This document shows positions 20,908 to 29,400 of a DNA stretch of 64,000 nt, in pieces. Each line of letters begins with the position of its first letter. Position 1 is the stretch's first letter. The stretch is taken from contig NZ_JTJR01000011.1 of assembly GCF_001678475.1 (NCBI RefSeq), positions 1 to 64,000 of the forward strand, written 5' to 3'. The notes under the pieces were generated by a model that was given only the letters and a program-made list of their open reading frames with translations, did no database searches and was not told the DNA's origin. This DNA is from Gallibacterium genomosp. 3 (lineage in GTDB: Bacteria; Pseudomonadota; Gammaproteobacteria; Enterobacterales; Pasteurellaceae). Both the position numbers and the translations under genes were made by a program.

Positions 20908-21450
20908 TTCATAGCCAAAGGTGAGTAATTTATCACGATAGTATTGATATTGTTTTTGCCGTAGGTTAAGCTCGCTGGTCAGGGCGGTCAGTGTATCCAG
21001 AATTTTTACAATTTCTTGTTATATCGATAGCGGTGGGATGGGAATTTGGATTGCAAGAATATCAGGCATACTAGGATGTTGTACCCCAGAACCCCTAAAA
21101 AAGCCTTGAATAACATCATTTTTATTTTTTAAAAAATAATATATATTTTAAATTATATAATTTATCATCAATGGAGCTTGCAAGTAAATTGCCACTATCT
21201 ACAAAACGACCTTTATGATATTTTATATTTGCTGTTCCACCCGTTGGAATAGTAACAACTTCTCCTGAATTTATAAAATTCTTCGCAAGACATTCCTTGG
21301 TAAATCCTTCAAAATTACCTGTAGATAAAAGCTTTATATTTCCATCTTCTACATTTAAACTTTTTAAATGTTCTGCAGAAATATGAACAAAAGATAAAAT
21401 TTCTGTTTGTGCTGTAACTCCTCGGAATCTTTTATCCCATAGAGTAACCT

Positions 21451-21472
21451 CCCCCAACGTTTTCCACTCCAC
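21451..21472. repeat. hsdS internal direct repeat, proximal copy
   Basis: Partner of 20886-20907 (one mismatch in 22 bp, same orientation), encoding VEWKTLGE at the start of the first recognition domain. Confidence 0.75.
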
Positions 21473-21519
21473 CTTGGCTCCCTGTAGCAGTTTTTCTAAA
21501 AATGCGTTGTTATTCATCT

Positions 21520-23118
21520 TTAATCCTTTATATCCTTAGCTTTAATTGCTATTAAACACTGCTGACCTTTTGCCGTTAAACGATACCGCTGATGACGGCT
21601 GGTTGGCTTTTCAGGCAGCGTCATTTCAATTAAGCCTTGTGCCAGTGCAGGAGCAAGGTAGCTTTTCCTGAAATGTGGTTTATGTTGAATATTCAACTGC
21701 TGCATAAGTTGGCTAATGCCTTGCTCCCCTTGCATCAGAACATTTAAAAGGCGTGGCACAAGTTCCATTTCTCCCTGTTTATCTTGACCAATATCTAGAG
21801 GGGTATCTAGGTCGGTATCTAGGTCGGTATCTAGGTCGGTATTCCGATCTACAGTTTTTGCTTCGCTATGAATCGGTAAACGGATCAAAAAGAACGTGCG
21901 TTCTTCATCGGTTTCAAATACAGCATCGGGCGAGCCGTTTTCTTGCATCACACGAATAATCTTGGGTATTCCTGTAGAACGTCCTTCCGTCAAATCCAAA
22001 TCTTTTAAAAACTCACCTACACGGCGGTTGCGATAGCGGCGGCTTACGGCTCTGCCGTTTTGCAAATCGTCCAATTTGATGGAACGATCAGGACCGGGAT
22101 AGCTAATCACTTCAATGCTCTCCCGATTGATACGGATTTCTATCGGCTCTCTTATTTCATACGAGCGATGATAGACGGCATTAACTACCGCTTCTTCAAT
22201 CGCTGCAAAAGGATAGTTCCAAAAACGCTTCGCTTTGGCTTGATGAGGAATTTTAAGCACAATCTCTTTTAAATACAGATGTTGAATATACTGCAATGCT
22301 TCTTGGGTAATGCGTGCTAACGGTCCTTTAAATATTTTTTCTTCCAACCGATTAGCTCCTGTTCCCTCGGGAAAATAAACCACATCAATTTGGGTATAAG
22401 GAAAAAATCTATCGGGTTGGCTATTAAAAAATAACAATCCGACATTTTTGGGGAATAAGGCTTCCGATGTGCCGCCTGCAATATTCATCCGTTTTGCCAG
22501 TTCTTCAATGCTAAGGTGTTTGGCGGTGGTTGCCAGTTCGCTTTTAATTTCTGCCAAAAACTCTCGGATTAAATGCGGTTCTAAGTCATCTAACGTCGCA
22601 TTAAGACATAATCGATCATCAAAAGGCACTTTATTCGCTAACGATAACAGCTCTTGTTCAATTTCACCTTTAGCCTCAATGGTATTGGAATGTTGGCGAA
22701 TATAGTATGCCCAATTTTCACTATGCTTATCAGATAACGATTTTTTGGCACGATAGGGACGCATTTCACCACCGACTGCCCATAGAACTAAAATCAATTT
22801 TCCTTGAATTTCGTAAGTTGCCGTAAGGGTATGAAAAGTAGGTACAATCGCACTTTTTTCCAGTTGTAATAACTCCTTACGGATTTTATCCACCTGTTCA
22901 TAGGCTAACCCCGTTGGTGGTAATTGAGGCATTCCGTTATTTTCGGTTACACCGATAATCAGATAACCGCCACCCAAATTGTGAAAATCATTGGCAAATG
23001 CACATAAAGTATGCAGCACAGCCTCCGGATTCCAGTTTTCTTTAAACTCAATCCGTTCATCTTCTATAGTTTTTCTATTCAATAAATCTTGAATATTGAT
23101 TGGCAGTTTATCGTCCAT
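21520..23118 (-). CDS. AlbA_2 (Schlafen-like) and GHKL ATPase-like protein with TDLD repeat
   Basis: Second AlbA_2/GHKL protein of the operon, 532 residues and intact. The AlbA_2 domain spans about 15-125 (EDERIEFKENWNPEAVLHTLCA, then GGGYLIIGVTENNG). A GHKL-like region at about 300-420 has FAAIEEAVVNAVYHRSYEIREP and EVISYPGPDRSIK. A low-complexity linker with tandem TDLD units (about residues 428-442) joins a C-terminal helical/winged part (QLMQQLNIQHKPHFRKSYLAPAL). It is only distantly similar to the 18957-20228 protein. It lies 30 bp after hsdM and 2 bp before hsdS, so translation is probably coupled. Function is unknown; modulating restriction or DNA binding are guesses. Confidence 0.82.
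   Translation of the reverse strand: MDDKLPINIQDLLNRKTIEDERIEFKENWNPEAVLHTLCAFANDFHNLGGGYLIIGVTENNGMPQLPPTGLAYEQVDKIRKELLQLEKSAIVPTFHTLTATYEIQGKLILVLWAVGGEMRPYRAKKSLSDKHSENWAYYIRQHSNTIEAKGEIEQELLSLANKVPFDDRLCLNATLDDLEPHLIREFLAEIKSELATTAKHLSIEELAKRMNIAGGTSEALFPKNVGLLFFNSQPDRFFPYTQIDVVYFPEGTGANRLEEKIFKGPLARITQEALQYIQHLYLKEIVLKIPHQAKAKRFWNYPFAAIEEAVVNAVYHRSYEIREPIEIRINRESIEVISYPGPDRSIKLDDLQNGRAVSRRYRNRRVGEFLKDLDLTEGRSTGIPKIIRVMQENGSPDAVFETDEERTFFLIRLPIHSEAKTVDRNTDLDTDLDTDLDTPLDIGQDKQGEMELVPRLLNVLMQGEQGISQLMQQLNIQHKPHFRKSYLAPALAQGLIEMTLPEKPTSRHQRYRLTAKGQQCLIAIKAKDIKD
21802..21840. repeat. 12-bp tandem repeat encoding TDLD
   Basis: Three perfect copies of GGTATCTAGGTC (plus strand) at 21802-21837 plus a partial fourth and a degenerate copy before them. 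As 12 is a multiple of 3, copy-number change alters linker length but not frame. Confidence 0.85.
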
Positions 23119-23148
23119 CTATGCTCCGAATGTTTTTGTTTTTATCAA

Positions 23149-24684
23149 TTAACCCTCAATTTCCGCTACAATCTTGCTAATCTCTACACGCAAACGATCG
23201 ATATTGGCAACAGTTTGCTCAATTTCCTGATTAAGTGCCGAAATATCAATCACTTCCCGAGTGTCTTTCGCCTCCACATAACTGCTGACGGACAGGTTAT
23301 AATCGTTATCGACGATTGTCTGATAATCCACCGATTTCGCCAAATGCGGCACGTCCGCTTTTTCGCTAAATAATTGGAGAATTTTGGCAATATACTCATC
23401 AGTCAATACGTTATTATTAGTTTCTTTTTTAAATAATTCGCCGGCATCAATAAACTGCGTCATCATATCAGTTTTATGTTTCGACAAAACCAGAATATTC
23501 ACCGCAATAGATGTACCGAAAAACAGATTTGGTGCCAATGAAATTACTGTTTCTACAAAGTTATTATCTACCAAATATTTACGGATTTTTTGCTCGGCAC
23601 CGCCACGGTAAAAAATACCCGGAAAGGTAACAATAGCCGCCCGACCTTTGGCGGATAAATAGCTTAATGCGTGTAAAATAAAGGCAAAATCGGCTTTGGA
23701 TTTGGGTGCCAATACTCCGGCAGGTGCAAAACGATCATCATTGATTAAGGTCGGATCATCGCTGCCAATCCATTTCACCGAATACGGCGGATTGGAAACA
23801 ATGGCATCAAAAGGCTTATCGCCATTATGCATCGGATTTAATAGGGTATCACCAAGTTGAATATTGAACTTGTCGTAATTGATGTTATGCAAAAACATAT
23901 TCATACGGGCAAGGTTGTAGGTGGTATGGTTAATCTCTTGCCCAAAGAAACCCTCTTCAATCAGATGCTCATCAAATTGCCTTTTGGCTTGTAACAACAA
24001 TGAACCCGAACCGCAAGCCAGATCATAGATTTTATTGACGGTGGTTTGCCCATGTAACGCCAGTTGTGCAATCAGCTTAGATACATTTTGCGGAGTAAAA
24101 AACTCTCCGCCTGACTTACCGGCATTGGCAGCATAATTGGAAATCAGAAACTCGTAAGCATCACCGAATAAATCGATCTGATTATCTTCAAAATGCCCAA
24201 AATCCAACTCCGCCACACCTTTTAGCACCGCTGCCAAACGTTTATTTTTATCAGCAACGGTATTTCCTAAACGGTTGCTGGTAGTGTCGAAATCAGCAAA
24301 CAAGCCTTTAATATCCATCTCTGACGGATAGCCGACCGCCGAATCTTCAATTTCGTTGAAAATATTTTTTAAATCAGTATTTAATTTTTCATTGGTATTG
24401 GCATTTTTGGCAACATTTTCAAATAATTGGCTGGGATAAATAAAATAACCTTTGACTTTGATGGCATCATCCTTAATCTCATCGGTAATCACTTCATCAG
24501 ATAAAGAGGCATAGTTGGTGTTTTCATCATTAAAAAAATGGGCAAAATTTTCGCTGATAAAGCGATAAAACAACGTACCCAAAACATATTGTTTAAAATC
24601 CCATCCGTCCACTGAACCTCGGACATCGTTGGCAATTTGCCAAATACGGCGTTGTAGCTCTGCTCTTTGTTGGCTGGCGGTCAT
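23149..24684 (-). CDS. hsdM: type I restriction-modification methyltransferase subunit M
   Basis: Adenine-N6 methyltransferase subunit that works with HsdS. The 511-residue protein has the HsdM N-terminal helical domain ([25 protein letters not shown]), the SAM-binding motif [11 protein letters not shown] with Asp221, and the catalytic motif NPPY at Asn298. The [16 protein letters not shown] segment is typical of the EcoR124-like (IC) class. It is intact and first in the operon, with ATG at 24684 after AGGAGAAGTTA. With hsdS broken it should have no target-recognition partner from this locus. Confidence 0.96.
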   Translation of the reverse strand: MTASQQRAELQRRIWQIANDVRGSVDGWDFKQYVLGTLFYRFISENFAHFFNDENTNYASLSDEVITDEIKDDAIKVKGYFIYPSQLFENVAKNANTNEKLNTDLKNIFNEIEDSAVGYPSEMDIKGLFADFDTTSNRLGNTVADKNKRLAAVLKGVAELDFGHFEDNQIDLFGDAYEFLISNYAANAGKSGGEFFTPQNVSKLIAQLALHGQTTVNKIYDLACGSGSLLLQAKRQFDEHLIEEGFFGQEINHTTYNLARMNMFLHNINYDKFNIQLGDTLLNPMHNGDKPFDAIVSNPPYSVKWIGSDDPTLINDDRFAPAGVLAPKSKADFAFILHALSYLSAKGRAAIVTFPGIFYRGGAEQKIRKYLVDNNFVETVISLAPNLFFGTSIAVNILVLSKHKTDMMTQFIDAGELFKKETNNNVLTDEYIAKILQLFSEKADVPHLAKSVDYQTIVDNDYNLSVSSYVEAKDTREVIDISALNQEIEQTVANIDRLRVEISKIVAEIEG

Positions 24685-24906
24685 TAACTTCTCCTATTTA
24701 ATAATTTTTGCACTTATCTTAGAGACTATGGTGATAATTTTCATACTGTATCAGAAATCTTGCAAATAGTACTGCTTTTTACCCAGTTTTCTTCTGTATC
24801 TATGGCAATTTTTGCTTACAACACAAATCACAAGCCCACTGATTATAATCAACTAATACAAGTACAAATGAATAAATAGGATCAAAGAATATTTATATTT
24901 TTTTAT
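24685..24906. other. intergenic region upstream of hsdM
   Basis: This 222-bp AT-rich gap must hold the hsdM promoter on the minus strand and the 3' end of the thiamine operon. I see no convincing terminator hairpin, small gene or repeat in it; one isolated TTGCTTA (24812-24818) is probably chance. Confidence 0.4.
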
Positions 24907-26127
24907 CTACCCATGATAAATAGTATAAAGAATCACCATCCCCACCAAATACCCCAATCCGAGCCAAGCTAAAACAAGTAACCAACGTTGTTGAGTATTT
25001 AACTGTTTTGCCAGACTAAGATTTAACCACGCAAAGACTGGTGCAGAGATAAAAGACGCGGTCATCGCAAATGGAATCATCTTACCAATCGCGCCGCTGA
25101 AAAATTGGATCAAGATAAAACTCGCTAACGCAGCGACAATCATAAAATAACGTAATCCTTGTTCGCTATTTACGTCCGCTTGTTTACCAAAACGCAGTAA
25201 TTGGATAGTTTGTTGATTACAACGAGAATAACCATCGACAGCGACTATTGTCGTACCGTAAATACAGATGAAAGCCACTAACGCCATAAACCAGCGTGTC
25301 CATTCACCAATACTGATTGCATACATCTCAATAAATTGATGGATAAACTTTCCACCGCTTAGAGGTTCTAACGGCTTGCCATATTGAACTAATGCCCCTA
25401 ATGCCATAAACATTAACGCTAAGATAATCGTTACCACATAACCCACATTAAAATCTCGATGATGAGATTGTTGATAATCAGGCTCTAATCGACTTTTTTG
25501 CACAACCCATAAAGAACTCGCAACACTTAATTCCATAGGAGCAGGCATCCATCCCATTAATGCAATTAAAAATGGAATTGCACTGATACTCCAAGCATTA
25601 GGTGCAATAAAATCTGTCGGTAATGGTGATGATTTTCCTTGAGCCAAAAATAAGGCAATAACAGTAATCACTGACAATACCAACATAATAGCTTTAGACA
25701 CCTGATCTAAACGTTGATATTGACGATAAAACAGAATCAGCAAAAAACTCAGCAATACTACAATATTTAAAACATTGAGATTTACTTCAACTGGCAACAA
25801 TAGTGCTAATAATACGGCAGAAAGTAATGTACCACCCGCAACATTGACTACCGTTGCAAAGAGGTTAAACACTAAAAATAGCCAAAGATAAGATTTCCCT
25901 TTACTAGCATATCCTTGTAATACACTCTGTTTTTTCTCTGCACTGTAATCAAAAGCAAAACGGAAAAACGGATATTTCAGCAGATTCACTAATACAATAA
26001 GCCCTGCCAACTGATACCCATAATATGCTCCAGCTTGAGTTGAAGCGATAATGTGCGAACCACCCACACAAGAACAAGCCATAATAATCCCTGGCCCATA
26101 TTTCTGACCAAAGGCTGATAACTGCAT
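24907..26127 (-). CDS. NRAMP-like membrane transporter in the thiamine operon
   Basis: The 406-residue protein has about 11 hydrophobic segments and the overall pattern of the NRAMP family (GPGIIMACSCVGGSHIIASTQAG in TM1; LIALMGWMPAPMELSVASSLW in TM6). The canonical metal-binding motifs DPGN (TM1) and MPH (TM6) are absent. They are replaced by VGGSH and MPAP, a substitution I recall from a bacterial NRAMP subgroup of unknown substrate. It starts 2 bp after thiE and is the last gene under TPP-riboswitch control. It is therefore a candidate uptake system for a thiamine precursor such as hydroxyethylthiazole, but that is context inference; metal transport is not excluded. Confidence 0.75.
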   Translation of the reverse strand: MQLSAFGQKYGPGIIMACSCVGGSHIIASTQAGAYYGYQLAGLIVLVNLLKYPFFRFAFDYSAEKKQSVLQGYASKGKSYLWLFLVFNLFATVVNVAGGTLLSAVLLALLLPVEVNLNVLNIVVLLSFLLILFYRQYQRLDQVSKAIMLVLSVITVIALFLAQGKSSPLPTDFIAPNAWSISAIPFLIALMGWMPAPMELSVASSLWVVQKSRLEPDYQQSHHRDFNVGYVVTIILALMFMALGALVQYGKPLEPLSGGKFIHQFIEMYAISIGEWTRWFMALVAFICIYGTTIVAVDGYSRCNQQTIQLLRFGKQADVNSEQGLRYFMIVAALASFILIQFFSGAIGKMIPFAMTASFISAPVFAWLNLSLAKQLNTQQRWLLVLAWLGLGYLVGMVILYTIYHG

Positions 26128-26129
26128 AA

Positions 26130-26792
26130 CTAACCTCGCAAAATCGTCTGGATTGTTGTGGTGAGATCGGTTGCTTGCATAATGGTAGAAATCACAGCTA
26201 CCCCATCAGCCCCTGCTTCACGTAAAGGATGAGCGTGTTCTGCTTTAATTCCGCCAATCGCCACTAATGGTTTAGTAATCTCACACTCACGCAATCTTTG
26301 GATAAATTCAATCCCCACCGCTGGTGCCGCATCCGCTTTAGAAATAGTAGGAAAAATAGGCCCACAACCATAATAATCAACGAATGCTGGCTGATTATGC
26401 TGTTGTGCCTGTTCCAACGTATTAACAGACAATCCAATCAACATTTTAGAAGAGAGTTGTTGCGCTAGCTGTACTACTGGAAAGTCTTTCTGCCCCACAT
26501 GAATACCATCTGCATTCAGTTTTTTGGCTAATGCCACATCATTATTGACAATAAAAGGCACATTATATTGCTGACATAAGATTTGGCAGTCACGAGCAAG
26601 CCGCTCAATTTGTTCTGGATCTTGTAACGAAAAATCCCCTTTTTCTCGGAATTGGTAACAGGTTATTCCTTGTTGTAAAGCGGCTTCTAACCGAGTTAAT
26701 AATGCAGACTGCGGATTTTGTGTATATTCAGGTAAATGCCGACAATCTTGGGTTCCAGCCACTAAATAACAACGCAAAATTTCACTATTCAT
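26130..26792 (-). CDS. thiE: thiamine phosphate synthase
   Basis: Couples HMP-pyrophosphate with hydroxyethylthiazole phosphate to thiamine phosphate. The TIM-barrel protein of 220 residues has QFREKG, the pyrophosphate-site NNDVALAKKLNADGIHVGQKD, GCGPIFPTISKADAAP and the C-terminal phosphate-binding VAIGGI plus GVAVIS. Its ATG overlaps the thiD 3' end by 8 bp, so translation is coupled. It supplies the joining step for the two salvaged precursors made by ThiD and ThiM. Confidence 0.97.
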   Translation of the reverse strand: MNSEILRCYLVAGTQDCRHLPEYTQNPQSALLTRLEAALQQGITCYQFREKGDFSLQDPEQIERLARDCQILCQQYNVPFIVNNDVALAKKLNADGIHVGQKDFPVVQLAQQLSSKMLIGLSVNTLEQAQQHNQPAFVDYYGCGPIFPTISKADAAPAVGIEFIQRLRECEITKPLVAIGGIKAEHAHPLREAGADGVAVISTIMQATDLTTTIQTILRG

Positions 26793-27606
26793 TATTTGCT
26801 CCTAATTGAGCATAAGCCCAATGATTGGTTGGTCCATGGCTATGCCCAATATTTAAAGGATGAGAAATTGCGGCAGTAACAAAGTCTTTAGCAATTTGAC
26901 ACGCTGCTGATACGGATTTCCCTTTCGCTAATTCTGCAGCTAAACAAGCTGAAAAGGTACAACCTGTCCCATGTGTTTGTTGCGTAGCAAAACGAGGACT
27001 TTCTAACACAAAATTACCTTCTGCACTGAAAATCCAATCACGACACACATCACTACGAGAGTTATCTCGATGTCCACCCTTAATCACAACTGTCTTGGCT
27101 CCCAACTCTTGTAAGATCTTTGCTGCCTGAGCCACACTTTGCTCATCTGTAATCTGTACACCCGTTAGAGTTTCTGCTTCAGGTAAGTTTGGTGTAATTA
27201 CATCTGCCAACGGCAGTAATAACTGACGCATCACAGTAACTGCACTCTGTTCTAATAAGCTTGCGCCACCTTTTGCAATCATTACAGGATCTACTACTAA
27301 ATTTTTTACTGCATAATGCCGTAATTGTTCCGCTACACATTCAATAATCTCCGCGGTACCTAACATACCGATTTTGACCGCATTAGGTGAAAAATCCTGA
27401 TAAATCGCAGCAAGTTGTGACTTAATGGTCGAAGTTGGAATTAAATGAATATCACTCACTCCTAATGTATTTTGGGCAGTCACCGCAGTCACAACACTCA
27501 TTCCAAACACCCATCGCATTTGAAATGTTTTTAAATCAGCTTGAATACCGGCACCACCGCCACTATCAGATCCAGCAATGGTTAATGCTTGTGCTATTTG
27601 GCTCAT
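26785..27606 (-). CDS. thiD: hydroxymethylpyrimidine (phosphate) kinase
   Basis: Phosphorylates HMP and then HMP-phosphate. Ribokinase-like protein of 273 residues with the N-terminal LTIAGSDSGGGAGIQADLK, the mid-chain VDPVMIAKGGASLL and the anion-hole motif THGTGCTFSACLAAEL containing the catalytic Asp-equivalent region. I use ATG 27606, which follows GGAGGATAAA, 1 bp after the thiM stop; an in-frame TTG 12 bp upstream is inside thiM's last codons and in the ribosome-binding site, so unlikely. Confidence 0.97.
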   Translation of the reverse strand: MSQIAQALTIAGSDSGGGAGIQADLKTFQMRWVFGMSVVTAVTAQNTLGVSDIHLIPTSTIKSQLAAIYQDFSPNAVKIGMLGTAEIIECVAEQLRHYAVKNLVVDPVMIAKGGASLLEQSAVTVMRQLLLPLADVITPNLPEAETLTGVQITDEQSVAQAAKILQELGAKTVVIKGGHRDNSRSDVCRDWIFSAEGNFVLESPRFATQQTHGTGCTFSACLAAELAKGKSVSAACQIAKDFVTAAISHPLNIGHSHGPTNHWAYAQLGANNE

Positions 27607-27607
27607 T

Positions 27608-28411
27608 TTATCCTCCAATCACTTCAACTTTCGCATATTCAGCAACCTGCTGATCATCTATCTGGGCTAGGCTATCAAGTAATCCTAAATAAAACTGCCC
27701 ATATTGATTAGGTTGTAAGGTCTTAGCCGCAATCTCACCCGCAATCGCATAGGCAGTACATGCTTGGGTTACTGCTTGAAATGGATTTTGTTGATCGACC
27801 GCCAAAAATGCCCCTAATACGGCACCAAGTAAACAGCCAGAACCGGTAATTTTGGGAAACATTGCGGTACCATTTGCAATTTTGGCAAGCTGTACCCCAT
27901 CACTGATATAGTCAACTTCACCACTTACTGCCACCACACATTGATAACGTTGAGCCACAGTCGCTGCAATTAAAGCAAGATCACCCTCACCACTCCCTGC
28001 ATCAACGCCTTTTGCTTGCCAAGCAATCCCTGCCAGTTGTGCAATTTCACCCGCATTACCACGGATCGCGGTAAACTGAATATGTTGTAACAACTCAGCA
28101 ACTACCTGCTTACGATAACCGGTTGCACCCACGCCAACAGGATCAAGGATCACAGGAATACCTTGACGGTTTGCTGCTTTACCAGCCAATAACATCGACT
28201 TCACTTTCATTGCATCTAGGGTACCAATATTTAATACTAATGCTGACGTGAACTGTGCTAACTCTTCCATTTCCTGTTCTGCATCCGCCATAATCGGCGA
28301 AGCCCCTAACGCCAATAAACCATTAGCGACATAATTGGCAACCACAATATTAGTAATATTGTGAATCAGTGGATTTGTTTGACGAATCTTTTCTAAATAG
28401 GTGTGTTGCAT
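27608..28411 (-). CDS. thiM: hydroxyethylthiazole kinase
   Basis: Phosphorylates the thiazole moiety for salvage. The 267-residue protein shows PLIHNITNIVVANYVANGLLALGASP, the conserved AEQEMEELAQ region, LDPVGVGATGYR and the catalytic GSGCLLGAVLGAFLA. Because no thiC, thiG or thiH is seen nearby and the operon consists of kinases and importers, the cell probably depends on salvaged precursors. It lies 9 bp after thiY in one long transcript. Confidence 0.97.
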   Translation of the reverse strand: MQHTYLEKIRQTNPLIHNITNIVVANYVANGLLALGASPIMADAEQEMEELAQFTSALVLNIGTLDAMKVKSMLLAGKAANRQGIPVILDPVGVGATGYRKQVVAELLQHIQFTAIRGNAGEIAQLAGIAWQAKGVDAGSGEGDLALIAATVAQRYQCVVAVSGEVDYISDGVQLAKIANGTAMFPKITGSGCLLGAVLGAFLAVDQQNPFQAVTQACTAYAIAGEIAAKTLQPNQYGQFYLGLLDSLAQIDDQQVAEYAKVEVIGG

Positions 28412-28420
28412 AAACTATCC

Positions 28421-29383
28421 TTACTCAACTTGTTGAGCCATATCATTTAATGTTGGTATCTGTTTGATTAACCCTTGTTGCTGCATAAATTTCGCCATTT
28501 GTTGATAACGATGTTGATCCAAAGCACGAGGACTTAAACTTAGACGAGGCATAGTCTCCTGCCATGCGCGTCGATTTAATTCATTATCTAATTCATTAGT
28601 TTTATAACTTACAAACGCTTGCCAAGCGTCTTGGTTATGGTTGATGAGATAAACGGTAGCTTGTTCTAATGCACTGATAAACGCTGAAATTTTGCTGCGA
28701 TATTGAGGATCAGCTAACTGTTTTTTATTCGCTAACAAAATCAATTCATCATAAATTGGTACACCATGTTCTTCTGGATAAAAGGCAACACCTTGCTGAT
28801 GTTCAAGGGCAAGTTGATTCAACTCAAAGTTTCGGAAAGCGCCAATTACCGCATCTACTTGTCCACTAATCAAAGAAGGCGATAATGACCAATTCACATT
28901 GATCGGTTCAACATCTTTTAAGCTTAAACCAACTGATTTCAACATTGTGCCAAGTAGAGCTTCCTCAAACCCACTCACTGAATACCCTACTTTTTTGCCT
29001 TTTAGATCAGCTAAAGATTGGATACCACTCTGCTTTAATACCACCAAACTATTGAGCGGTGTAGCAATTAATGTTCCTACTCGCACTAATGGTAACCCTT
29101 GATCAATATCCATAAGTAATTGTGGTTGATACCCTACTGCTAAATCGCTTTTTCCAGCAGCTACTAATTTTGCAGGTAATGAGGGATCTGCTGGTTCAAC
29201 AATCTCAACATCTAGTCCATTTGCTTTAAAAAAGCCTTTTTGTTGTGCCACAATCAATGCAGCATGATCAGGATTAACAAACCAATCTAGTTGTAAAGTT
29301 AATTTTTGTAGCTTATCTGCTGCTGCATTTAGGTGAAATGCCAAGGCAACGAGCGCTGTTAAGAATAGTGATTTTTTCATCAT
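28421..29383 (-). CDS. thiY: thiamine-precursor ABC transporter, substrate-binding protein (ThiY/NMT1-like)
   Basis: Periplasmic binding protein for a pyrimidine precursor (formylaminopyrimidine in characterised relatives). A signal peptide covers about the first 20 residues (MKKSLFLTALVALAFHLNAA). The mature part begins KLTLQLDWFVNPDHAALIVAQQKGFF, the NMT1/THI5 signature, followed by PADPSLPAKLVAAGKSDLA and YQPQ. I start at ATG 29383 behind AAAGGACAAT; an upstream in-frame start at 29428 would overlap tenA and carry no signal sequence. A leaderless or TenA-fused form is not supported. Confidence 0.9.
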   Translation of the reverse strand: MMKKSLFLTALVALAFHLNAAADKLQKLTLQLDWFVNPDHAALIVAQQKGFFKANGLDVEIVEPADPSLPAKLVAAGKSDLAVGYQPQLLMDIDQGLPLVRVGTLIATPLNSLVVLKQSGIQSLADLKGKKVGYSVSGFEEALLGTMLKSVGLSLKDVEPINVNWSLSPSLISGQVDAVIGAFRNFELNQLALEHQQGVAFYPEEHGVPIYDELILLANKKQLADPQYRSKISAFISALEQATVYLINHNQDAWQAFVSYKTNELDNELNRRAWQETMPRLSLSPRALDQHRYQQMAKFMQQQGLIKQIPTLNDMAQQVE

Positions 29384-29400
29384 ATTGTCCTTTGTTGTGT

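Larger units (their letters stand above)
20338..21517 (-). pseudogene. hsdS: type I restriction specificity subunit, broken by a frameshift and a nonsense codon
   Basis: HsdS chooses the DNA target through two recognition domains. The first half (21517 to 21122, MNNNAFLEKLLQGAKVEWKTLGEVTLWDKR...) shifts frame in a TA-rich stretch near 21138-21150. A two-base addition, for instance one TA, would join it to NDVIQGFFRGSGVQHPSMPDIL. That continuation hits TAA at 21019-21021 in PPLSI*QEIVKI, where homologues are expected to have Gln. After it the frame is open through the second domain (EWKTLGEIGEVRMCKR...) to 20338. The repaired length would be 393 residues, normal for type IC HsdS. It overlaps no neighbour; the ATG is 2 bp after the AlbA_2 gene stop. 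Confidence 0.88.

Noticed and set aside
21802-21840. CRISPR-like short repeats
   Set aside because: The 12-bp units are directly tandem, without spacers, and lie in a coding frame; this is a minisatellite.
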